DNA of 64,000 bases. Origin: Trochalopteron elliotii. Taxonomy: Eukaryota; Chordata; Aves; Passeriformes; Leiothrichidae. Positions within the stretch are counted from its first letter, which is position 1. Each line of letters begins with the position of its first letter. Under the pieces are notes generated by a model. That model worked only from the letters and a program-made list of their open reading frames with translations, searched no databases and had not been told where the DNA came from. Positions 11,656 to 26,800 of this stretch are shown one piece after another. The stretch is from assembly GCA_024734555.1 (NCBI GenBank), contig JANPWX010000077.1:3799337-3863336 (forward strand). Direction: 5' to 3'. The position numbers and the translations under genes were made by a program.

Positions 11656-14600
11656 ATCTGTTTAATTTATATATAAGTTGTTTGCTTCATTGAATGTGTA
11701 ATACAACATATTATCTGTACTGATATATCTGTAATGATATATTGGATATAATAAAATAGCTTACAAATATTAAGGTTGTGAAGTTATGTATTTAGAAGTC
11801 AGGAAACACTTCAATGTCAGTTATAATAATGTCATAATAATGTCATCTGAAGTGTTTTCTCTGCTGCATATATTAATATAGATATGTAAGTATATAAAAT
11901 AAACATTATTTTGTGAAATACAACTTAATATAGTGTACCATTTACTACACTGGAATTTGGGTCACTAGTAAAATATTTTAATATACCATGAGGGATTATT
12001 GTAATCCTGTTTTCACTATGCACAATTTATTTGTTTAGATTTAAGATTTATTACCTTGCTGTGACAACCTATATGGACCACCCTGTAACCTGTAGAGAAG
12101 CTTTTATTTGTCTATTGTTTCCTGTGATGTAAGTGGATAGGAAGGAAAATTGGAATGGACATTTAGATGCTAGCCACAATGTTTTTATACTTGCCGGATA
12201 GAATGCTGATGGGGAAAACTAGGGGTTTAATTCTGGGAAAAGAGTGTAAAAAGAAATAATTGGGAATCTAAAATGTATTTTATCCACCATAATTTTATTT
12301 TTCCATCTCCTTTAACACATCAAGTATGAGTTCTTTATAAAAATGCAATTTTACTTGCCTTCTCAAAGGTTTATTGCCATTATTTCCCTTGTGCTGGCTC
12401 TGGTTTTCTCATTGACCTCCTGGGAGCTATATCAGGTAAATAATTTGGCTGAAAATTAACCCTGCTGCCCACTTCCCTAAAGGATCAGTTTTTAGCAGCA
12501 GCAGCAGCATATATTTTACACCAATCTGTGTCTGTGGAACCCAGAGGCTCATAGCTGAATGCTTGCAATCACAGTTTAGCTAACACCTTTGGAGTGAAAA
12601 TGTACCTCTTTTTGCACTACACAATTAAACTCAAATTAAGAAAATCCTTTTCACTTTATCAAGTAAATGTAGTATGTGGGAGAAATAACACTGTATTATA
12701 AAAAGAAAAATTATTAGATATTACAGATGACTGCCTAAATAGATTGCATAAAATAACATCCTGTTCTTTAATTAGCACCAACACACCAACACCCTGCAAC
12801 TTAGTTCTTTCTTATAGCTTTTGCTCTTGGTGGACCTGGGCAAATATATTATGCCACTGTTTTCATCTCCCTCCTCTGTATTAGAAAAAAAAAATAAAGG
12901 AAAAGAAAAATCCTATTTTATAGTAGAAGATGCTTTATATGCAGTGTGTAGGCAGAAAGGAGTAGTGAAAAATCAACAGGCAGTAATTATAATTTTTAGC
13001 ATCAGCTACCTTTAGTTCATAGAGAGGGGTGGCACAAATAAAGCACTTCCACAGTTGCTTCTCAGTATAGCAGGGGGGAGTGTACAGAATCCCAATGACC
13101 TCAGAAGCAGAGATCAGTTTCTTTAAAGTACCAGTCATCAGAATCGAACTCACTCAAGAAGAGAAGTAGAATACAGCTGCAAAATGCCTCCTGAGACTTT
13201 CTTCCCCCTTGAATGAGAAGCACAGCTGTGACTTGTGCTGAGGGTGTTCAGTTCCAAGTCCTTGATCACCCCATCATAGCTCTGTAATCCTCTGGTACAG
13301 GAGTTTTACTTGGAAGATCTTGTATCTCAGTTTATGTAAAGATTATTTTTTTTATTACATGGAGGACTACTCACAGAAACTGAGGTCAGTTCCATCTCTC
13401 ATGGAAGGAACATTGTTAATATTTCAGTTCTCCTAATCTCCAAAGCAGGCTGGCTGCATCCAAACCATCTCTTTCAAATGGTTCCTGACCCAGAGATTTT
13501 TTGGGAGAGTATTCGTTGGCCCAGACAAAATACATGACAGGGACTGCTCTAAGAATTAAACAGTTCAATGATCAAGCCCCAGGCCTGGAAATGTCCTCTA
13601 GCATCACTTGCTTTCCTTACAGAGGTACAGCACGTAATTTTAACTTCCTCTTCAGAGAAACCTTGCAGAACTGAGACTCTGTGGTATTCAGAAACTCAGA
13701 ACACGAGCCTGTCTGCAACAGTAATTCAGCTCCTGGTTAACATCAGAAAGTCTGGATACCCTTGAACATCTGTGCATCCAGGATATCCAGAGTTTGCAAA
13801 CTCCAGGATTTAGATATTCTGTACATCCACAGTAAATCTGAAAACTGTCTGAGTTATAAAAATGAACTCTGTTCATGGCAACTTACATAATGAAGGTGTC
13901 CAAAAGTTATTAGGCTCAGTTTCCATTCTTCTACTACACTTCTACAGACATAGATATATTGTCATAAATACAGTCAAAAATACAAAACAGTTACAGTGAA
14001 CCAGGCACACATGTGATGGAAAACTACCCCAAGCTTTGATGATGCTTTGGGTACTAACTGCTGGAAGATGTGAGGCTGTACAAGAAGGCAGATTATTTGA
14101 TACTCTTTACACATTTATATTTCCCATTTTCCATTTCCATATTCCTATTCAGACATTGTTCAGAAATAGACTTCTGGTTTTATCTTCTTTCATTTCAGCT
14201 TTGTACCGCTGCTTACAGAAGTATTGCCTTATTTACAGTCTAATTTTAGATCTGCTCTAACAAAGGAATGCAACAAGCAGCTAGGAATGGATGAACTGAT
14301 GAAAGACAAAAGATACTGAGTAAACTCAACTGTTCAATTAAAAAAGTGCACATCTGGATATCTCCATTTAGCATTAAAAATAAAATACCAAACATATTTA
14401 GAAACAAACAGCAATGATAAAAATCAAAATAATTTCTCAGCACCTCATTTTCATTTGGCACATTGTAGAACACACCAAATATGAAGATTACTTTATGCAA
14501 AAAATTCCATTCTCTTCTGAGCTTTTTCAGAATTTCAGGTCATCAGATGGTAATGAATGATCATTAGAGTGCTTTTTGTCAAATTATTTCTTTTTTTTTT

Positions 14601-15960
14601 TGGTCAAATTATTTTCAAGTAAAAAAATAAATCTTGAAACAGTCCTGTGAATTTATACCCAAATATGACAGGATCTCAACTAGTTGTCAAAACCAAGTCA
14701 CACAAAATCAGACTATTAAATGACACACGGCAAACTAGCAAATTTGAAAAACAGGAGTCTGAGCAATAATTCGACATATTTTCTTTTTTGCATATCTGTT
14801 TTTTTCCTAGTGAAGCAATACATTATTTGTATTTCCTCTCTTTACCTTCTCATCTTTTCAAATGAACAGAGGTCTCTTCAAGTTTTTTGAAGGCTTCTCC
14901 ACATCCTTCCTGTTCACTGAGGAAAGAATGATGCCAGAATTGTCGGAAAAATATGCATTTAATATCTGTATAACTTTCCATTATAGACCTCGATTATCAG
15001 GTGCTTTAAAGTTTGCCAGACTTTCAGAGCTAAACCTTTTTTTACTCCTAAAAGAGGTTTAGATAAACTACATTGATTTTTCCCATTTTAAAAAATCTGT
15101 ATAACCACTTTGATGAGATTTACTTTATGAACAATAAAATTAGAAAACACGTCACCCTCAGGTAAAAAAATAATGTTACCTGTCCTTATAAGAAAAACCT
15201 ATCCATTTCTGGCTTATACATTCCTCAAGTTCTCTATGTTTTTTTTTTTTTTTTACAATTTAGGGAGTCTGATATTAATATCACGGTTACTGTCCTTATG
15301 AATAATGTCTCCAAAGCTAGAATTGCAGTGGTAGGCAGAAAAGGAAGAAATAACAAGATAGGAAACAGTGTATGGTGAATCAAGGTAATGATATAGTGAA
15401 TAAATACAGGATATGTTAGCAAGAGCTAAAAACAAAACATTGAATGACCTTAATGTACATGTAAGAGGGACACAGAATTCTTCCAAATCTAAAATACAAA
15501 ACATGAAGCTTTATCTAGAAGTCTCAATCTGCAGAAAGTGATATTTTAGTAGGATGTGTTTTCTGCTTGATAGACTATATGAAATAATCATGAAAATAAA
15601 ATCAGTCATACTATATAACATATTAAATACAGCAACAGAAGCTATCCCCTGAATGCTTGGCAAACATTTGAGCATGGGTCTAAGGAACAATGGTTAAAGT
15701 CTTTTAGATGCCCAAAATTAGTGTCACTAATAAAACTATTTTTCTAGGCTACATTCATCCTTAACTGGAAGAATACGAATGTAGAAAATCTGTTGTAAGC
15801 ATCTATGTTAAGATAAGATGCATTACACTTTGAAAATGTCCCTCCTATGGAGTGTGGGGGTGATGCAAATCTACATACAAATGTTTATCTGTTCATCTGC
15901 TCTGCTGTGATTTTATAGTTTAATGAGAAAATCCACATTTTCTTTAAACTCCCTTTTTTT
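11656..15960. other. Repeat-poor spacer, middle part
   Basis: No gene or interspersed repeat recognised. Small features: two copies of aataatgtcat near 11824-11850, GCA triplets near 12497-12509, and a T run near 15238-15255. The 13.0-13.9 kb part is somewhat richer in G and C than its surroundings, but I recognise nothing in it. Confidence 0.45.
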
Positions 15961-17170
15961 TTTTTTGTCATGGGTTGCTAAATTCTGCAGCCCAATACAG
16001 ACCTGACTCCTGCAGCTCTATGCCTTCACATCCAACAAGTAGCAAGTGTGTGCATATATTTCCAACAGGCACATATGCAGGCACACTTATACAATATGTA
16101 TGTAAATATACACAAAATTTCTTCTGAAGATCATTTCACACAGAAACCTTCAGCAGACAAGGAGACAGGAAACACTGATCAATTTATTCTGTTCCCCACT
16201 CTGACAGATCTGGATGAGTGTCCAAAAGTGAGAAATATATGCTTCTGTAAACACATACATATGAATCATTCAATAACTGATCTTAAACAATGATTCTGTC
16301 TAGTAGCTGGCCCTGGATCCTTTCATGCCCAGTTGCTTCACACAATCTCTCAGTCAACCTTCAGATCCTACAGTCCCTCTGAAAGTTGATCTGGCCGTGC
16401 TGCTCCCTCCAGTATGCAAGTTCTCCATCTGTCTCACTCAGAGATTACACACATCTCTGCCCCCAAACTATGGCCATCCAAGTCTGTCATTTCTAAGCCC
16501 TTTATTTTACTTGTTGGGCAGTCCAGATTGATATTCACCAGTGATCATATACTGATATGAATAACCCTGCATTCCCTGGTTGCAAGCCCTGGAATCACCT
16601 GGGCACCTGTCACCCACAGACTTATTATGGTTACTGGCATTCTGATGTCCACATGCATGCACCCACTAGTACACATGCACACACAGAACAGATAGTTGTC
16701 TTAAAAGGACAATAGATAGTAATGGAATTCAGTAAGAAGGCAGAACAGTCTCTAGTAACGAGGTACAAGGAATGACCAGAGAAGCATAATGATTATCAGC
16801 CTTTTAACATGCAACTGCCACTTTTTATTCTCTTACACCTCCATTCCAATGGTAGTTCTTCCCCCAAAACTACCTTGATCCTTCCCTTTACCTTCCCTAA
16901 AGATACCATAGTAAATCTTGTGCAATCCAAAGATGATATTCCCCTTGTTCCATGCATTCTACATGCTGGGCAGTAATCCGCCTTAGTCTGAAAGGTGATC
17001 CAGAGAAGTGCTTCATGACTAATCCTTTTTCATACCCACACCATGAGGGTGATGGCCTTCCTGTGACAGCCAGGAGACCAAAAGGGAGCATGGCTGCTCA
17101 CTTCTGCAACTAGTTTATTCCAATTCCTCTGCCTGTGACAGTTACAAGCAGAGGCGAGCCTTCTATCACA
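15961..17170. other. C-rich island of unknown nature
   Basis: By eye this stretch has more C and G on the plus strand than its neighbours, with CT- and CA-rich wording and fewer homopolymers. The minus strand holds a 64-codon frame at 16897-17091 (MLPFGLLAVTGRPSPSW...) and two AATAAA-containing words. It could be a decayed retroelement on the minus strand or ordinary single-copy DNA. I could not match it to a known family. Confidence 0.3.
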
Positions 17171-20100
17171 TAATCTAATGATCTCCAGTATACAAAGAGA
17201 TATTTTTGATTTAAGAGGTCTATGTAGATGCCCACAACACTTGTATAGCGAATATCTGGTTTTGATCTGAGTGCCATTCTAAGTACAGAAAAGTAGGCAA
17301 AGTTTTCATGCCTCCTGTGTTTGGAACTTTAGTGTGTAAATCTTATCTAATAGTAATTCAGGTGAAAAATTGCTAATAGAATTCCTGCCCATGCAAGTTT
17401 GTTTTGAAATCTTTAGCAGAATGTATTCTAGTATTGGCATCCACAATGTGCACAGCTACACGTGGCATTCTATGAAGAGTAAAAACTGCTATTGCACATT
17501 TCAATAAATTCCTTTGAAAAATGCATCATACAGTTAATGTGTGTTGTTCAACAATTGTCTCTGATGACTTTTCACTCCATTTTTCCTATACCGTCATGTT
17601 CAAAGGGTTACCTTTGAACCATATTCAACAAAAAGGTTAGATTTTCAATGTTCAGCATACAATTACAGATGAATGCAGCCTGCCCCTTTTTATATCCAGA
17701 AGTGGATTTACTTCTGTGACACTACTTAGAAAACAAATGGCTATTTGAATGAGGTTCATCCATGCTGACCATAGTTAAAGGACAGTAGCTGCACTAAAAA
17801 AACCTGTTTAGTCATGATTTTTGCTTTACTTAATTTTTTTTCCTTAAAACTCCATTAGAATCCAAGAAATTTGGATGCAGAAATAGTCCATTGGTTATTA
17901 CTTTTCCCTCAGTTTTATACATGTAAAAATATTTCTGGTGACTGAATCTATTTGAATGCATCTCTTTTTATTTCTGAAAATGAACTGGGATTTAATACAG
18001 AAGTTCTGACAGATCTGAGCTGCAGTAGCTTAATTAGAGTTCATGATAAAATCAGGGCATGTAGATTAGAGAGCTGTGTGTTCAGTGTGTCTCTTTCTTT
18101 TCTAATTTTTCATGTTTTCCCTCATCATGTATGGGAAATGCTAAAAAGGGAATGTATGGTCATCAAGTACCTTCCATGAGGTCATCTTTGATAAGGTGGC
18201 CATGCAGCTCTGGGACAATAATTTGAATACCTAATATTATGTGCTATATAGCTACAACAACATCCAATATTCACAACTTTCATTTTCATACAACTATTGC
18301 GTGTGTGACACACTACTGTCTGTGATATGAATTTAAGAATAAGAACAATGTATTACACAAAAGTTAATTTTAGAACAGTAGAAACTCCAGGCAGATAAAA
18401 TGTTATCATCAAGAAGAAAAGTGGTAGCAGATTCAAAGTGCAGAATGATCAATACTCAAACAAAGAAATAAAAGGCAAGCTCTATAATGATTACCTTTCC
18501 TGTAAGAAATGTAAGAAAAAAGGTCCAGAATAACTGAAGGCATGATTTTTTGCATCAGGACTCTCTCTGTGTCTATGATATGTAAAGGAAAATGGCTTAC
18601 AAAAGCACACTACCAAAGAATAGAGTAATATGTTATACTATTTAGGAATTAATATATGATATTTATTTTATTTACTGCAATAAAAATAATAAAAGAAGAG
18701 ACAAACAAGAAAATGCATAATAAAATACTTGTAAGATGATCAGAACACCAATCATGGGATTTTCAGTTCCCAAGAAAATTGAATGAGTAACAGCTGTGCT
18801 TTCTCTGGATATATAATGCAAGGATTAGTTGGGTTTTTTGTTGTTTTGTTTTGTTTTTTTTTTTTTTTTTGTCATTTTCTTTAAGCAACTAGAGCAATAG
18901 ATTATTTGAATCTCTTTCCAGGAAATAAACAGCCACTTTATATGACAGCATCATTCAGTGATGAAAATGCCATTAGTCTAAAAGCTGTAAATGGAAGTTA
19001 TGCAGTATGTAGGCTGGGCTTTAAATTAGAGTTTTAAAGCAGTGATATACTAAGTAAATTAAACTGGTTGAAAATGTACTTCTCAGTCTGACTAACTTTC
19101 TAATTCAGCAAGACAGCAACAGCTTCTAGTATGTGTTTTGGAAGAACAGAGGAAAAAATATTTCTAGTAGCTCGGTGTTGTCAGTCCTTCAGCACAGAAG
19201 AGAGACTTAACTGGCACAAAGGCACACAGTTCAAGAAATTTCATATCTGAGTTTCTGGCTTGGAGCTCAGCTATTTGTAGCTCAATTCAGTTGTGTAATC
19301 ATAGGTCTTTAATGTCTCTTCACACATTCCAGAATAACCTGCTTGGCCTTCTGCTGTTGATCATCTAAGATCTGTGTGGTTGTAAGAGAAAAATAAAACT
19401 GTCACTGTATTTTCCACAAGAGAGAAATAGGATTTCACATTGATATTGATATTGATATTGAAACAAAGAAAATCCAGGTTGTAGTACCTTGCAATATTTT
19501 CACCATCAGTTCTCAGATAACACAACTTGAAAAAGACAAATGAATCTTCTGTGATTCATGAATATTATTCATACAGGAAGGCAATGATTTTACCTGCCAT
19601 TAAAAAGTTCTTCAATATTCATGGGAGAAAAGCAGAACATAACAGCTAGGTACTCTGAACACTGCTCACACAGAAAACATGCTCTGTCTTTAACAGCATA
19701 CATGCATATTGTGTTGCACATTAATTTTTCCCAGATTTTTACTGTAGTCAAGGCTTCACTTCAAAGAGGAAGTCATGAAATAATGCATTTATAATAAAGA
19801 ATGTCAAGTTAATGAATAAAATGCAACATAGACTCACTCTTTAAAAGCCCAGACAAAAAAATATACATTGTAACACTATTTGCATTATTTTATATATTTA
19901 GGTAAATAAATCTTTAGAAGTTTATGTATATACTTAGTGTTAGGTAAGTAATAAACTTCAAGAACAAACAAATGCATAGCAGACGTCTTTTTCTATTTTA
20001 TAAATGTCTTTACAACTGAACAAAAGGAGCAATTAAGAAGAGAAACCACTGAATCTGGATTATTATTTGTCATGAAATTGATAAAAGCAAAATTTCTCGG

Positions 20101-22889
20101 AGTAGTCAAGAATTGTAAGATAATAACTTGAAAAAAGCCTTTGAATACAACAGTTATTGTAGACAGTTACAGATCAGTACTACTCACAGCCATCTGAAAT
20201 TTTAAAAGCTATTTGGAAAACTATGGCTTGATCAACACAAAAAAAATTTTGTGGATATTTTTGGTTCATCATTTTAAAGTAATGGTCATCTTATGAATTT
20301 GTCAGATCTCAGTGTTAATCAAGCTTCCAGAATGATGAAGATGTACAGTAAACATTTTTTGATAAGATTTTTTAGAGATCCCTTGTAAGGAGTCCATATC
20401 AGAAGCTAACATTTAATGAGTTGGATCACCTTGAAAGAGAAAAAAGACTGGTGAAATGGGTTATATATTGGCTGAAGCACAGAGAAGGTACAGTAAGTAA
20501 GAACTAACATCTGTTTGGTATACCATAGGAAGTATCACATAAGAAAGTCAATGTCTCCTTTACTAAAGGAAAACATATTGGAATTAGACAACATACTGTT
20601 CATCTCTGCATTGTGTAATAGCCTAAAACCAAAATCCTTAGGGTTACATACTGCTAAATAGCTGAGGTACACCTGCTGCTATCTTCCTGGCTTTGTCTTA
20701 TTTTGCTTGACATTCTGTATTGGACCCTGCACTACTCAAACCTACTATGCTGCAATTATCCTCTTTTCCACTTCTTTTCTGTAAGCGTGGCATGGCTACT
20801 GGTCCTTCCAGACCAACAGGGAGAAGAACTGGAAACCTGAATATGTCCCTCTGTTCTTCCTAACCCCAGCTGCAATATTTCTTCTTTTCCCTGGCAAAAT
20901 GTTGAAACAAAACAGAGCACTGGGAAATCAGTGTGAAATCAATAGATTTTAGGAGAGAAATTAATCTGTAATAGCATAGTGCTTCTCATACCAAAATAAT
21001 TCCCTTTTGGGAGATTTTCATGTTTCTGTGTAATAGTCCACAGCAAGAGAGTAACAACCCTCAGGGGAAGATCCAAGCTCCTACTCTTGATAAAAGATCA
21101 AATTATCTCTGCAGAAAAAGCGAAAGCAAGCAAGAGTGCTAGTAAAAAAAAAAAAAAAAAAAAAGGCATCATCTTCCCATTCTCGCACTATCCTGAATCC
21201 TTCTAATTCTTTATTTTACAGTTTTGTAGCATTTTGAAACTAGATGGTACTAGGACATCAAAGATTGACCAATATTTGAAAGAATTAAAGGATCTCCACT
21301 GCAGTATCTATCTCACATACGCCAAATTAAGAATTTCTGTAGTTGGGGAAAATAAGTGGTGATTGATAAAGACTGATAGAAAAGTTAAATACAGAGACAT
21401 TTTTCAGTATTTAGCTACATGGTTCAAATTACAACAGATTGTGCAATTGATTTTATGACTGTCACAGGAAGTAATGATATAGTACATCTATTGTGAATGA
21501 AATGGAATATGACAGATATAGATTTAATTTTATTTCCTAGATTTGTGCATTGTTAAATCAAAGAATATGTAAGATAATACAATTGAACAATCAATACTAC
21601 TTAGATTCAAAGTATAGGTAATACATATGTAAAGAAAACAATAGTTTTGTAGGAATTTATGAACTGATCTATGAGGTAATAGCTCACATTCAAGAAAAAA
21701 ACATATTAGCAAGTTTTCTTTGGCCTAGTCTCTTCTTTCAACAGCATTAAGTTAAAACCTTTAATTTCAGACTCTGATGTTTATTGATGTGGCAATATTA
21801 CACCTATTGACTGTTATACAACTAAGAATGATTCCTGGAATTCTGCCAGTTCTAAAATTAATTAGTTTTTAGGTAAAATAGTAAGAAAGACTGTAATAAC
21901 TAATATGAAAACTCACAACTGAAACTGCAAGACTGAACATTGCATCTCTAGATTAAATTGGAAAGAGAAAAAATGAAATTGAATCTTACAGATTAAGAAA
22001 TTCTATTTCATTTGGAAAGTGAGTCATATTTTCTCTATAATACACAAATGTAACCCTCTGTTATTTTCATGTTGAGGTTGTGGGGTGTTTTTTAATCTAA
22101 AACTTGTGATTGAATTTGTTTTTTCTATGAAGATTTAATATTATGTGATTGTCCTTCTAAAAAGGACACATATATTAGATAATTTCAAAAACCCAAACAA
22201 GCAAAACAGAAAATGTGTATATGAACTTAGAAACAAAAAAAAATATTTGATGCCTGCAGGCACTCTGTTGGAGTAAAGCAGTGCCATAACCTGCTGAGGC
22301 AGTAACTGCTGATTTAACTACTGCTTAACTATTTGAGTACTACAGGCATATTTTAGTACAAAGATCAGCTGTTTCAAATTAATCTTGCCTTGTTTATTTC
22401 ATAGACCACTATGCAACAACTCACAGCATTCTTTTTGGTTCTTGTAGTGCAACGTCTGTGGAAAAGGCAAATGATCAGTAAACATTGATCAAATAGGAAA
22501 ATTATGGAAATAAAACAATATTGTTAAGGAAAAAAAAATCCAATAAAGTATTTGGATATGATCTTGATTACATGAAGGATTGTAGAACTGGTTCATAGAG
22601 GCAGTTTTTCAAGAGAAATGCCCTGGAGGTCCTAGGTTATATTTGACACTTTTTTCTAGTGAGCAACTAGAAATCAGAAAGAAACAGTGATATATTGATT
22701 TGCCCATTTGTAGTGAATAGAGTCATAAACTGGGATGCGATCTGACCTTGAAATTGGAACAGTGAATTTTAGACACTGAAACAAAGAAACACAGGGGGCA
22801 GGATAAAAATAAAAATGGATTTCATATTCTGCCCTGGTAGTTACTATTAAAGAGATGTTTCATAGTGAAATTGAAAACATTATGTCCTT
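17171..22889. other. Repeat-poor AT-rich spacer, right part
   Basis: Nothing gene-like. Minor items: a T-rich (GTTTT) tract at about 18828-18871, three to four TTGATA units at about 19439-19460, and an A run of about 20 at 21145-21164. Confidence 0.5.
21145..21164. repeat. A homopolymer
   Basis: An uninterrupted run of about 20 A. No retrogene body or flanking duplication was seen beside it, so I treat it as a simple homopolymer and not a processed-transcript tail. Confidence 0.75.
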
Positions 22890-23850
22890 CAGGGGCTGCT
22901 ATTGGGACCAACCATTGCTGTTCAAAATTTTTGCTGACAACATGGACAGAGGGATCTAGTACATTCACTGCAAGCACAAAGCTGTGGGCTTCAGTCAACA
23001 AGCTGTAAGAAAGGGGTGCCACCCAGAGAAGCCTTGACAGGCTTGATAGGTGGGCCTGTGTAAATCTCATGGAGTTCAGTGAGGCCAAATACAAGGTCCT
23101 ATACCTGAGTCAGGACAATCCCAACCACAAGTACAGGCTGGGAGGAGAATAGATTGAAAGCAGCCTTGTGGAGAAGCACTTGAGGGCATTGGCTGATGAG
23201 AAGCCAAACACGACCCTGCACTGTGCAATTTGCAGTTCAGAAAGCCAATGGTATCCTGGACTGGATCAAAATAAATGAAGCCAGAAGGTTGAGGGAGGGT
23301 GGTTCTTCTCTTCTACTCTGCTGAGACCCCACCTGCATCCAGCTCCCAGGGCCTTCAACACAAGAAGGTCATGGAGCTGCTGAAGTGTGCAGGTGGGCCA
23401 CAAAGGTGGCCAGAGGGCTGGAGCACCTCACCTATCAAGACAGGTTGAGAGATTTGGGGTTGCTCAGTGTGGAGAAAAGAAGGGTCTGGGAAGATCTTAT
23501 AGCAGCTTTCCAGTACTTAAGTGGAGTTCCCAATGAAACTGGAGAAGGACATTCTACAAGGTCATGTAGGGATAGAACAAGTGGGAATGTCTTTAAACTA
23601 AAAGAAGGTAGGTTTAAATTGAACTTTAAAAAGAAGTTCTTTACTGTGAGGCCAGTGACAGACTGGAACTAGTTGTCTAGAGACATTGTAGATGCTCCTT
23701 TTGTAGAAGTGCTTACCTAGAAGGTCAGGTTGCATGGGGCTTTGAGCAGCCTGGTATAGGGAAAGGTGTCCCTGTCCAAGGTGGAAGGGTCAGAACTAGA
23801 TGACCTTTGAAGTTGCTTCAGATCCAAACCATTCCATGATTCTATGAAAT
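22890..23850 (+). mobile_element. CR1 LINE fragment, about 1 kb, 3' complete
   Basis: This CR1 copy starts in the distal RT region, where the translation resembles 'LLFKIFADNMDRGI', the CR1 'LLFNIFINDLD' block. It runs through the C-terminal ORF2 segment (about 23385-23672 reads 'RGLEHLTYQDRLRDLGLLSVEKRRVWEDLIAAFQYL', a good match to the CR1 signature) to a 3' end of 'ccatgattctatgaaat' at about 23832-23848. The 95-codon frame at 23385-23672 is the longest intact piece. Other parts carry stops and frameshifts. Confidence 0.92.
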
Positions 23851-26800
23851 TCAGCAAAAACAATGAGTGGCAAAAACCCAAAAATCTAAGTTTAGTGATA
23901 AGAAAGTTAATAAATTTTACTTATTTTAGCTTCATGATATTAGCCATTCAAGATAATAGTCCCCAAAATTGAAAATAAATTCAATCAGAATTAATAGATT
24001 TTACTCTCTATCACTCTGATAATTACAACTACCGCTACTCCATTTTTTTTGTATCCTAGACTTTTTCCCTGAATTGATACAGTACCCCTCATTTACTGGA
24101 GTAATTTGCAAGGCTAAGCAGTTTCACTTAATGATGTGCTTTGTATAAGATTTTGAAAACCCTGGAATAAGGTTGTTCTGTTGGGTTTTACTTTTTGTTT
24201 TGTTGTGGGTTTTACTTTGGTTCTTTTTGTTTGGTTTGGTTTTGTTTTGAAATACATTTTTTGAGTTTCTTTACAACAGTTTCATACAGGTGTCACTATG
24301 AGTCCCAATTTTCAATGATTCTCACCTCTCCTTTGAAGAAGTCCTTTTGGAAATTTAACTGCAGCAATACAGTAATAACCCATATGAGCTTTCAGAGCAA
24401 TCCTGTCTTTGAAGTATGCTTTTCCCTTTAATTTAATCAACATTTACACAGTCATAAAGATTTGTTTCCATTTTATATATTAGGATGCAGTTAGCAGCTA
24501 TATTAGAATTTTTTTCTACCTTTCATTCAGGCCTCTGATTCTGAAAATTTAACAATTTAAAAATATTTTAAAAATAATAATAATAATAAAAAAAACTGGA
24601 CTGAGCCATGAAGTTGGTAGTTGAATTATTTTCAAGAAAAGGAGGAAGGAACTTTAGGCCTTGGCATAAGGAGTTTCTAAATTAAACAGAGCCAGAGCCC
24701 CAAAAAGCAAACAGTAGGGCATAGGTCATGTTGGTATGTTTAAAATCTGTCCTGTAGTGTGTCTTCATCACCCAAGATTTTCTTAAACATACTAGCAATT
24801 AAATAGTACCTGTCACCACAAGACAGTTCATGAATCAATTCTATGACATGATTCATTTGCCAAATGCAAATCCCTAAGGCAGCAAGCACCCAGTATAGTG
24901 CTAATAAGTAGCTGCTGTATCATTATCTCACAGTAATTTTGGATATGAAATGTCTTGCTGTTATGTTACCAAAATATGTGTCCTTTTGGTCAGGAATTGT
25001 GAAATATGAAGACATTCACCCAATATCCTGTTTCTTTGGGGGGTGATGGGGATGTTCTTTGTTTGTTTTGTTTTTTGTTTGTTTTTGGTTTTTTTTAACC
25101 AAATACACAATAGTGTTTAGAATAAAGCCATCACATCAATTCTATGTGTTCTAATCCTGTATGTAATATGTACTAATGATGCTCTTAAAGAACTTCCTGT
25201 GTCTCAAAGCCGATGATGGTATGACTTTATGTTGTTCTTTACATTCCTTCATCTATAACATTTTTATCATGAGTTAGTTGGGATGCTTCCACTAGAAATA
25301 GTGGCTTTTTTAACATTCTTCCATATAAAATGTTTTTCACGCTATTCACTGCCAAATTTCCACCAAATTGCATACAAGATTAGACTTGCTACTCAGTCTT
25401 TCTGTTTAATATGTAGAACATAAGGAGATCCTGTTTTACAAATAGAAAAAATACATGAAAATTAAAATCATATTGGTTTTGATAATTTTTGAACAGTTAG
25501 CAAAATGATTGAGGAAGGCCATAGTGCAGATACATACACACAGCAATTTCTAGTTTTAGAGGTGAATCAGCATATAATGCAGAATATAATTCAAGTACTT
25601 TTGCTTTTACAAAACAAGGTATGTATGTAACCCAGATGAAATTAATTCCGAAAGATTCCTAGAACAGAGAAACAAGTTCAACAGTAGACAAATATTTGGT
25701 ACTCGTCATGTTCATTTTCATACAGGTTAGTATTTGTCTGCCTTTTGAATATCATTCCTCACGAGCAGTGAAGTAAATCTGCATAACACAGGAAATCACT
25801 GAAGCCCTTTCTGATAGGATGTACCTCTTTCCTCTGCTGAAATATTTCCCTCAGTAGAACAGATTAAAGCTGGGCAAAGAAACCCTTAAACACACTTTTT
25901 ATAAAGAAGGCAGCACAATTTTTCTGCAAAATGTATGGGTACCTACAGAATTTGACTTAAATCTTGCAGTTGTCAATGACCATCTATCCATGTGCTCCAT
26001 GATTTTTTGGACTAAAACGTATAGACTTCTTATGCTTCTACATAGGTATAAAATTAGTATCTTTGTAATGCTTTCTTTATATCCTCCTCTCCCCATGCAT
26101 GTGTGCATGTGTTAGTGGATGGGATACTATCAGATGAAGCTCATCTACCCAGTTGTTTATCAGTACACATAGCTACCATAAACATCTCAAATTATGATGA
26201 ATAAAGCATAATAAAAGTACTTGTTTTGATTATGGCAGGACTTTAGTCTGACTAGCTCAAATATATTTTTTTAAAAATAACCTCAGAACAAACAACAAAA
26301 AATTCCAAGCATTCTTATCTCTCCTTTTCTTTAACCAATGAGAAGTTATCAACAATATTTTGCAGTCCTTTTGGAAGCATGTTTTACTTATAACAAAAAC
26401 AAGTAAACAAAAATAAAAAATCATGACTGGTATTTATTTGAAAGCTTACTTCTTGCTAGGAACACAGTCAGTACATGGTGAATCCATCAAGGAGAAATCC
26501 ATCTTCTCTAACTTCAGACACCTACATTTTGTATCTAGACTAATGTAAATGGTTTTCTTCAGGTAAAAGGAGAAGAAGGAAAAAGAAGAAAGAGTTCATC
26601 TGTTTTTTGGAGTTTCTTCAAGAAAGGATAAATTTTCTTTGGAGGTTGTCTTCCACTGCCTTCAGAGGGACTCTTTATAACTAATTAAATCTAGATGCCT
26701 AATTTCTCAGGGATATGAATGGCACAACTGGTCCATTTCCAGGTTACCTATGTTATGCCTTCATGCCATATCCAAAATGGACATCTCTATTGTCCTATTT

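Noticed and set aside
21145..21164. A run as the tail of a processed pseudogene
   Set aside because: No upstream gene-like body, AATAAA in position, or flanking duplication was found.
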